Assembly: GCA_021841795.1 (NCBI GenBank)
Contig: JAKCDN010000200.1
Location: forward strand, 1-6,055
Length of the DNA: 6,055 nucleotides
Direction: 5' to 3'
Source of the DNA: Acidobacteriota bacterium
GTDB lineage: Bacteria; Acidobacteriota; Terriglobia; Terriglobales; Acidobacteriaceae
Shown: positions 1 to 4,656 of the stretch, piece by piece
Layout: the number at the start of each line of letters is the position of its first letter
Position numbering within the stretch: the stretch's first letter is position 1
Notes under the pieces: generated by a model
The model's database searches: none
What the model was told of the DNA's origin: nothing
Seen by the model: the letters and a program-made list of their open reading frames with translations, nothing else
Made by a program: the position numbers and the translations under genes

Positions 1-1
1 C

Positions 2-304
2 AAGCAACAGAAGTATGCCAAGCATCACAAGCACGCTGTGGTCGACAACTTTGCCGCCCAGCGCGCCGTCAATGCCAAGGACTACCTGGTTACCGAGCAG
101 GGCATCGATGCCTCCCGCATCGGCGTCGCCACCGGCGCCTCCGACAGCCAGACCGTCGAGAACTACCTGGTGCCCTCGGGCGCGTCCTTCTCCAGCGACG
201 TCACCGGAACCACCCCGGTCGACGAAACCGCCGTCAAGCCGCAGGTCCGCAAACCGCTGGCCCAGCGTCACCCGGCGCGCAAAAAGAAGGCTGCGGCCAA
301 CTAA
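2..304 (+). CDS. OmpA-family outer-membrane/peptidoglycan-associated protein, C-terminal fragment
   Basis: The reading frame is open from the window edge, so the 5' part is missing; 100 codons and a TAA stop are visible. The segment RAVNAKDYLVTEQGIDASRI is the late part of an OmpA-like peptidoglycan-binding domain (AxxVxxYLxxxGIxxxRI pattern). The domain anchors outer-membrane or periplasmic proteins to the cell wall. The usual closing NRRVE-type motif is not seen. Instead the chain continues as ENYLVPSGASF, a Pro/Thr-rich linker and a basic end (RKPLAQRHPARKKKAAAN). I recall similar ENYLVP tails from acidobacterial OmpA-like proteins, but this is memory, not a search. The GTG at 38 lies inside the domain and is not a start. 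Two hairpins follow, including a strong terminator, so the gene is transcriptionally separate from the operon downstream. Confident on the family, not on the specific role. Confidence 0.8.
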   Translation, partial: KQQKYAKHHKHAVVDNFAAQRAVNAKDYLVTEQGIDASRIGVATGASDSQTVENYLVPSGASFSSDVTGTTPVDETAVKPQVRKPLAQRHPARKKKAAAN

Positions 305-333
305 CACGCTCCGCGGATCCACCGCGGCAGCAC

Positions 334-368
334 CTGCGAACCCTCCCTCGCAATGGAAGGGTTCGCAG
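334..368 (+). other. Inverted repeat (hairpin) after the OmpA-like gene
   Basis: CTGCGAACCCT at 334-344 is perfectly complementary to AGGGTTCGCAG at 358-368, giving an 11-bp stem with a 13-nt loop. No T-tract follows, so it is not a typical intrinsic terminator on its own. It may protect the 3' end of the OmpA-like mRNA or assist the terminator at 400-440. An ATG at 353 lies in the loop and is unlikely to start translation. Confidence 0.5.
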
Positions 369-399
369 CAGAACACTTGAAGCGTTTCCTCTCGCAGAG

Positions 400-440
400 A
401 GCACGGCCGGCCGAAATCCATCGGCCGGCCGTGTTCTTTT
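400..440 (+). terminator. Rho-independent terminator of the OmpA-like gene
   Basis: CACGGCCGGCCGA at 402-414 pairs perfectly with TCGGCCGGCCGTG at 421-433, a 13-bp very GC-rich stem with a 6-nt loop (AATCCA). The stem can extend by a G-U and an A-T pair. TTCTTTT follows at 434-440. There is no matching A-tract on the left arm, so it acts on the + strand only. It ends the upstream transcript about 100 nt after the OmpA-like stop codon and places the promoter of the next operon in 441-547. Confidence 0.85.
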
Positions 441-518
441 CCCGCTCCATCTCCATCTCGGGTATGCTTGAATCGTTCTCCTTCACGGCCGTTCGCGCGG
501 CCCTACGCAGGCAGGCCT

Positions 519-524
519 CCGGAG
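519..524 (+). promoter_or_regulatory. Possible ribosome binding site for an alternative GTG start at 530
   Basis: CCGGAG at 519-524 lies 5 nt before an in-frame GTG at 530. The ATG codons at 548 and 551 have only AGAG at 541-544 in front. The Shine-Dalgarno match therefore favours GTG 530, which adds six residues (start codon then PLAES) ahead of the conserved MMPTHAYR. The family-like part of the protein begins after 551, so the choice barely affects function. Confidence 0.35.
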
Positions 525-547
525 CTTCCGTGCCTCTCGCAGAGTCG

Positions 548-1474
548 ATGATGCCCACTCACGCCTATCGCGTTTATGGCCTCCGTGTCCGCACTGAGAT
601 TGCCTGCCCCGGACTGCCGGACGATCCTCATCCCGATCGCGCCCCTGACGTCTCCATCCGCCTCCTGCCGCCTCTTGCCCAGGCTGCGCCGCCGCTTGAA
701 AACGGCTATTACGAGGTCCGCCCCGGAACCTTTCGCCTCGCCGTCCAGGGCGTCGGCCGCTATCTCGTCGAGCAGGGAAGCCGCATCTCCGTCGAGCCCC
801 TCGCCGGCGCTGCGCCGGAGGAGATCTGCCTGTTTTTGATGGGCTCCGTCCTCGGCGCGCTCCTCTATCAGCGCGGACTCTTCCCCCTCCACGGCTGCGC
901 CGTCGAAACCCGCTGGGGCGCCATGATCTTTGTCGGTCCCCAGGGCGTCGGCAAATCCACGCTCGCGGCCCAGTTCTTCCGCCGCGGCTATCGTCTCCTG
1001 TCCGACGATGTCTGCGCCGTCGACTTCAGCCACGGCGCCCTCAGCGTGCTGCCCGCGCTGGCCCATCTTCGTCTTTGTGCCGACGCTTACCTGCGTCTCG
1101 ACTCCCCATCCGGCGCAGCCTTCCACGTCGACAAATTCATCGTCCCCATGCACGATCGCTACTGCCCCCATCCCGTGCCTCTCCGGGCGGTTCATGTGCT
1201 CGCCGATTCCGCTCATGCCACTCCGTCCTTTGCGCTCCTCCACGGCTTCGACCGTGTCCGCCAACTCCTTCACAACCTCTACCGCCCGCAGTTTCTTCAG
1301 GGCCAGCAGACGCAGAGCCGGCTCATGCACGCGGCCTTGCACATCGCTCAGGACGCTTCTGTCGCCGCCGTCTCCCGCAGGCGCGATCCCCATCAGCTCG
1401 ACGGCTTCATCGATTTCCTCGAAGCCTCCTGGTCCACTCACTTCGCTTCATCCTCGCAGGCAGAGAGAAAGTAG
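548..1474 (+). CDS. HPr-kinase-like ATP-binding protein, putative lasso peptide kinase (K)
   Basis: 308 aa from ATG 548. Residues 1-105 match the N-terminal region usual in this family (YRVYGLRV, later GVGRYLVEQGSRISVEP). LHG with His115 precedes a Walker A loop, GPQGVGKST at 130-138, and then RGYRLLSDDV at 146-155 with the Asp pair 153/154. This is the arrangement of the HprK catalytic core (His, P-loop, LxxDD). Related kinases in paeninodin-type clusters (PadeK) phosphorylate the precursor peptide at its C-terminal Ser; here that role is inferred from the B1-B2-C genes that follow directly. HprK's phosphorylase-specific C-terminal region is not evident. GTG 530 (better RBS) or ATG 464 could be the true start. 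ATG 353 is unlikely because translation would run through the terminator. The TAG stop touches the next ATG. Confidence 0.8.
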   Translation: MMPTHAYRVYGLRVRTEIACPGLPDDPHPDRAPDVSIRLLPPLAQAAPPLENGYYEVRPGTFRLAVQGVGRYLVEQGSRISVEPLAGAAPEEICLFLMGSVLGALLYQRGLFPLHGCAVETRWGAMIFVGPQGVGKSTLAAQFFRRGYRLLSDDVCAVDFSHGALSVLPALAHLRLCADAYLRLDSPSGAAFHVDKFIVPMHDRYCPHPVPLRAVHVLADSAHATPSFALLHGFDRVRQLLHNLYRPQFLQGQQTQSRLMHAALHIAQDASVAAVSRRRDPHQLDGFIDFLEASWSTHFASSSQAERK

Positions 1475-1756
1475 ATGCGTCAGTTCAGCCCCCAGGACAA
1501 GCTCCTCCGCGTTCAGCACATCCTCGCCACCGAACTCGACCAGGAAACCGTTCTCATGAGCATCGATGCCGGTGCCTACTACGGCATGGCCGGAACCGCG
1601 CGCGGCATCTGGCAGAAACTGGCCGCGCCCATCTCCTTTGCCGCCCTCGTCAATCAGTTGGTCGAGGAGTATGCCGTGTCTCCTGAAGCCTGCGCCGCCG
1701 ACCTGCAGCGGTTTCTCGCCCACCTCGAGCAGGAAGGGCTCCTCCGTGTGGAGTGA
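1475..1756 (+). CDS. PqqD-like RRE protein, lasso peptide biosynthesis B1
   Basis: 93 aa, the usual size for a stand-alone PqqD-like RiPP recognition element. The family pattern is clear: ELDQETVLMSIDAGAYYGM (20-38; strands, then the Gly-x-Tyr-Tyr turn), GIWQKL (44-49, 'riWelL' helix), VNQLVEEYAVSP (59-70), and LQRFLAHLEQEGLL (77-90, the C-terminal helix of the winged-helix fold). Such proteins have no catalytic residues. They bind the leader of a precursor peptide and deliver it to the processing enzymes, here most likely the B2 peptidase encoded next. The ATG directly follows the kinase stop (TAGATG), with a purine-rich AGAGAGAAAG just upstream, so translation is probably coupled. Its last 11 nt overlap the B2 start. 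PqqD-like proteins also serve other RiPP pathways; the B2 and cyclase neighbours make the lasso reading by far the best. Confidence 0.88.
   Translation: MRQFSPQDKLLRVQHILATELDQETVLMSIDAGAYYGMAGTARGIWQKLAAPISFAALVNQLVEEYAVSPEACAADLQRFLAHLEQEGLLRVE
1731..1737 (+). promoter_or_regulatory. Ribosome binding site deciding the B2 start
   Basis: AGGAAGG at 1731-1737, inside the end of B1, lies 8 nt before GTG 1746. It supports GTG 1746 as the B2 start rather than the ATG codons further up the same frame, which lie inside B1 and encode no family sequence. Confidence 0.6.
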
Positions 1757-2195
1757 TCTCAAACGCTACCGGCAGGCCGCGCCCGCCGAGCGGCGTCTCC
1801 TCTGCGAGGCCCTGGCTGCGCTGGCTCTGGCCCGCATCGCCATGGCCTGCATCCCCTTCCGCCGCATCGCCGCCTGGCTCGGTACTCCCGGCCTCGCCGG
1901 CCCTGACGCCGTCTCGCCGCAGCAGGATCGCGTCGCCGCCCTGGTCGGCTGGGCCGTCTCCGTCCTCGGCCCGCGTGTGCCCTGGGACGGCCGCTGTCTC
2001 GCCCAGGCCCTTGCCGCCACAGCCATGCTCCGCCGCCGCGGCATCGAGGGCACCGTCTCCTTCGGTGTCAGCGCCGCCCATGCTCCCGGTTTCACCGCCC
2101 ACGCCTGGCTCCGCGTCGGTTCCCGCATCGTCACCGGCGCACCCGGCCATGAGATCTACTCGGCCTTCACCACCTTTGCCCGGAGCCGCTCGTGA
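1746..2195 (+). CDS. Lasso peptide biosynthesis B2 protein (transglutaminase-like leader peptidase)
   Basis: 149 aa from GTG 1746, the typical size of a separate B2. It begins WSDLKRYRQ, has the family's helical N-terminus (RRLLCEALAALALARIA, then IPFRRIAAWLG at 36-46), and then the cysteine-protease core. VPWDGRCLAQALAATAMLRRRGI (78-100) holds the nucleophile Cys84, and FTAHAWLRVG (116-125) holds His119. In the microcin J25 enzyme McjB the triad is Cys/His/Asp, with Asp 12 residues after His. Here that position is Gly131 (IVTGAP) and no Asp follows; Glu136 is the nearest acid. The enzyme should cut the leader after B1 binds it, freeing the N-terminal amine for cyclisation. B1 and B2 are separate, as in actinobacterial and Firmicutes pathways, not fused as in McjB. 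It overlaps B1 by 11 nt and the cyclase by 4 nt. Confidence 0.88.
   Translation: MWSDLKRYRQAAPAERRLLCEALAALALARIAMACIPFRRIAAWLGTPGLAGPDAVSPQQDRVAALVGWAVSVLGPRVPWDGRCLAQALAATAMLRRRGIEGTVSFGVSAAHAPGFTAHAWLRVGSRIVTGAPGHEIYSAFTTFARSRS
2181..2185 (+). promoter_or_regulatory. Ribosome binding site for the cyclase gene
   Basis: CGGAG at 2181-2185 lies 6 nt before GTG 2192, within the last codons of B2. The GTG overlaps the B2 stop as GTGA (2192-2195). This fixes the start of a protein whose first residues (MSGFYGIV) align with the AsnB N-terminus. Confidence 0.65.
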
Positions 2196-4117
2196 GCGGC
2201 TTCTACGGCATCGTGCGCTTCGATGGCGCTCCCATCGATCCTCTCTGGCTCCACTCCATGCAGTCGGCCATGGCCTACTACGGCCCCCACGGCGGCGCCG
2301 CCGTCACCCAGGGACCGGTCGCCATGGGCCATCTCCGCCTTGACCTCAATCCTGAAGATCTCTCTGACCGCCAGCCCGTCGCTCTCCCCAGCGGCCTGGT
2401 CGTCTCCGCCGCCCGGCTCGATAACCGCGATGCGCTCCTCCAGTTCCTCGATCTTCCCGCCGCCGATGCCCCGCAACTCGCCGACGGTCAACTCCTCGCC
2501 CTGGCCTTCGATCGCTGGGGAGAAGATGCCTGCTCCCGGCTTGAAGGCGACTGGGCCTTCGCCGCCTGGGACCGGCATCGCCGCCGCCTCGTCCTCGCCC
2601 GCGACATCCTGGGCCGCGCCGCCCTCTACTACCACCAAGGCCCCGGCTACATCGCCTTCGCCTCCAGCCTCAAGGCCCTGCTCGCTCTGCCCGGCACGCC
2701 CCGGCAGCCTGACCTGCTCCGTCTCGCCCAGGTCCTCGTCGCCTGGCACCACGACGCCGAGCTCACCGCCTACCGCCACCTCCGCACCGTCGTCGGCGCT
2801 CATGTCATGTCCTTCGCCGCCGGCGGCCTCTGCTCCGACCGCCGCTTCTGGTCCCCCATCGGCCGCCGGCCTCTGCGCCTCCGCCGCCGCGAGGAGTACG
2901 CTGAAGCCTTCCTCGAGCACTACGGCCGCGCTGTCCGCGGTTGTCTCCGCACCCGCCATCCCGTCGCCGCGGAGCTCTCCAGCGGCCGCGACTCCGGCTC
3001 CGTCGTCGCCCTCGCCGCGCCCCTCCTTGCCGCGCAGGGCCGCGAGCTCACCGCCTTCACCGCCGTGCCCTGTTTCCCGCCCGACGGAGCCGACCCATAC
3101 CGCATCGGCAACGAGTGGGATCTCGCCCACGCCACCGCCCTCATGGCCGGGTCCAACGTCCATCACCTCGCCATCGACGCCCGCGCCTACGGCGTCCTCG
3201 CCGGCGTCCGGCACTTCCTTCAGATCCACGACGGCATCGCCCATCCCGCCGCCAACTACTTCTGGAGCCAGGCCATCATGGAGGCCTGCTCCCAGCGTGG
3301 GCTCCGCGCCCTGCTCCTCGGCGAAATCGGCAATGCCACCGTCTCCTTCCGCGGCAACGGCTCGGTCCTGCTCGCACTCCTCCAGGGCCGTCCTGCCTCG
3401 GCCCTCCAGTTGCTCCTCCACGCCGACCCCAACCCCTGGATCTTCCTCAAACGTCAGATCCTCAATCCCCTCGTAACCCCTCTGCGCCGGCTCCGCGCCC
3501 GCCTCGGCTCCCCATCCCGCTCCCTCTGGCAGTCGTACTCCGCGCTCCATCCCCACATGGCCCGCCGCTTGTGCCTCGATCTCCGCATGCGAGACGCCGG
3601 CTACGACCCGGCACTGATCTTTTCCACCGCCGACGACCTCCGCCACGTCCTCCATCAGCCGGAGTTCGGCGCCTCCGCCAGCGTCCTCTCCGAGGCCAAC
3701 GCCTGGCACGGCGTCACCCGCCTCGATCCCACCGCCAACCACGCCCTGCTTGAGTTTCTCCTCCGCGTTCCCGACGAGCAGTTCTACCGCCGCGGCGACA
3801 CCGCCATGCTCTTCAAGCAGGCCTTCCGCCACCGCATGCCCGCCCCCGTCGTCTTCGCCCGCAAACGCGGCCTGCAGGCCGCCGATCTCGGCCACCGCAT
3901 CCGCCGCGAGCGTTCCAGCTTTGACCACTGCCTCCAGTCCCTTGCATCCCTGCCCGAGGCCTGCGAACTGCTCGACCTCTCGCTCATGCGTCGCACCCTC
4001 GACGCAGTCTGCGCCCACGTCAATCCTGAAACCACCCAGGACGCCGCCTCCATCCTCGTCCGCGGCCTCGGCGTGGGCCTTTTCCTCCTTCATCTGGACC
4101 GCCCCGGCGCACCCTGA
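2192..4117 (+). CDS. Lasso macrolactam synthetase (asparagine-synthetase B-like cyclase, C)
   Basis: 641 aa from GTG 2192. Residues 1 to about 210 form an AsnB-type N-terminal glutaminase-like domain (MSGFYGIVRFDG; RLDNRDAL 75-82; GDWAFAAWD 119-127; RDILGRAALYY 137-147). Cys2, the glutaminase nucleophile, is replaced by Ser2, so ammonia release from Gln is not expected. The synthetase domain carries the ATP pyrophosphatase loop as SSGRDSGSV (263-271), then LLLGEIGNATVSFRGN (374-389), matching the 'GQGGNxTxSW' form of lasso cyclases rather than the 'GEGADE' form of true asparagine synthetases. The C-terminus has LDPTANHALLEFLLRVP and RMPAPVVFARKRGLQAADL. The inferred reaction is adenylation of an Asp/Glu side chain of the core peptide, followed by attack of its N-terminal amine to close the lasso ring. 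Last gene of the operon. Assignment rests on motifs plus the adjacent B1/B2. Confidence 0.88.
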   Translation: MSGFYGIVRFDGAPIDPLWLHSMQSAMAYYGPHGGAAVTQGPVAMGHLRLDLNPEDLSDRQPVALPSGLVVSAARLDNRDALLQFLDLPAADAPQLADGQLLALAFDRWGEDACSRLEGDWAFAAWDRHRRRLVLARDILGRAALYYHQGPGYIAFASSLKALLALPGTPRQPDLLRLAQVLVAWHHDAELTAYRHLRTVVGAHVMSFAAGGLCSDRRFWSPIGRRPLRLRRREEYAEAFLEHYGRAVRGCLRTRHPVAAELSSGRDSGSVVALAAPLLAAQGRELTAFTAVPCFPPDGADPYRIGNEWDLAHATALMAGSNVHHLAIDARAYGVLAGVRHFLQIHDGIAHPAANYFWSQAIMEACSQRGLRALLLGEIGNATVSFRGNGSVLLALLQGRPASALQLLLHADPNPWIFLKRQILNPLVTPLRRLRARLGSPSRSLWQSYSALHPHMARRLCLDLRMRDAGYDPALIFSTADDLRHVLHQPEFGASASVLSEANAWHGVTRLDPTANHALLEFLLRVPDEQFYRRGDTAMLFKQAFRHRMPAPVVFARKRGLQAADLGHRIRRERSSFDHCLQSLASLPEACELLDLSLMRRTLDAVCAHVNPETTQDAASILVRGLGVGLFLLHLDRPGAP

Positions 4118-4656
4118 CCTCCGTCCGCTGATGGCAGTTCAATGCCTCCGGCGCTGCCCAGTCATGCCTCCGCGGTCGCTCTTTTCATGCCTTTGATAAC
4201 ACCGCGCGCCATCTCCGCCTGACGCTATCGTTCCCACACCCGGATCGCGGGCAATACCTCCCAAAAGCCGGAACCACGCTGCAAACCCCCAGACGCCGGA
4301 TGCCTGGCCTGCTCTGCCGCTTCAATTCCCTCTCAACCAGCGGCTTGTCCTGTTACCGACAACGGGCAACCGGCAAACACTTGTCAGGCTGAGCCGCAAT
4401 ACAGCGAGCGGCCGGGTCGCCAATCCCGAAGTGGCGTGATTGATCGCGGCGCGTCAGAGCAGGCGGTAACAACCTCGCAGCCCACGTTTTTTTCGGCGAT
4501 AAAGCTCTTCCAGCAGCCCAGGAGCTGCCAAGGCGCGCTTTGCTGCGTGCACTTTTCCGCGGGTGTCATAATGTGAGTCTGGGATCAAAACAGCAGCATC
4601 GCCGCGGCAAACCACCGCGCCGCCGCCAGGCGCGCAGGGCCAGAGAGATTGATGGC
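4118..4656 (+). other. Long intergenic region without a convincing gene
   Basis: About 540 bp with less extreme base composition than the cyclase. Only very short open frames occur (for example 4131-4196, 4142-4222, 4300-4392 on + and 4384-4569 on -); none has a recognisable motif or good start signal. ATGCCTCCG is repeated at 4142 and 4164. A run of seven T (4487-4493) has no strong GC hairpin in front. No clear intrinsic terminator follows the cyclase gene. A possible promoter for the lipoprotein gene lies near the right end. Confidence 0.6.
4564..4572 (+). promoter_or_regulatory. Possible extended -10 promoter for the lipoprotein gene
   Basis: TGTCATAAT at 4564-4572 fits an extended -10 element (TG, one base, then CATAAT; five of six match TATAAT). 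At 17-nt spacing the -35 position (TGCGTG) is poor, as is usual with extended -10 sites. Transcription would begin near 4579, giving a leader of about 78 nt before ATG 4657. Identified by eye only. Confidence 0.3.

Noticed and set aside
353..547. ATG 353 as the kinase start
   Set aside because: It lies in the loop of one hairpin and upstream of a strong terminator, and the added 65 residues show no family similarity.
503..1441. 312-codon open frame on the - strand opposite the kinase
   Set aside because: Same GC-driven shadow effect; the + strand frame carries a clear Walker A and LLSDD motif.
2156..4093. 645-codon open frame on the - strand opposite the cyclase
   Set aside because: It mirrors the cyclase gene. 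High GC with C-ending codons removes stops from the opposite strand; the translation is low-complexity Gly/Ala/Glu/Val with no motif.
2192..4117. Housekeeping asparagine synthetase B
   Set aside because: The catalytic Cys2 is missing, the GEGADE-type motif is replaced by GEIGNATVS, and the gene overlaps a lasso B2 gene.
4142..4222. 26-residue + strand ORF just after the cyclase as precursor
   Set aside because: No Asp or Glu, no Thr at -2 before a plausible core, and no ribosome binding site.
4300..4392. 30-residue + strand ORF as lasso precursor
   Set aside because: It has Thr-Ser-Gly (residues 13-15), which resembles Thr at -2 before a Gly core, but it contains no Asp or Glu at all, so no macrolactam could form; there is also no leader pattern.
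4487..4493. T7 run as an intrinsic terminator
   Set aside because: No stable GC-rich inverted repeat lies directly upstream.
4384..4569. 61-residue Cys-containing ORF on the - strand as a gene or precursor
   Set aside because: No recognisable leader pattern, and its length is within chance expectation at this GC content. It is kept only as a possible frame to check by conservation.
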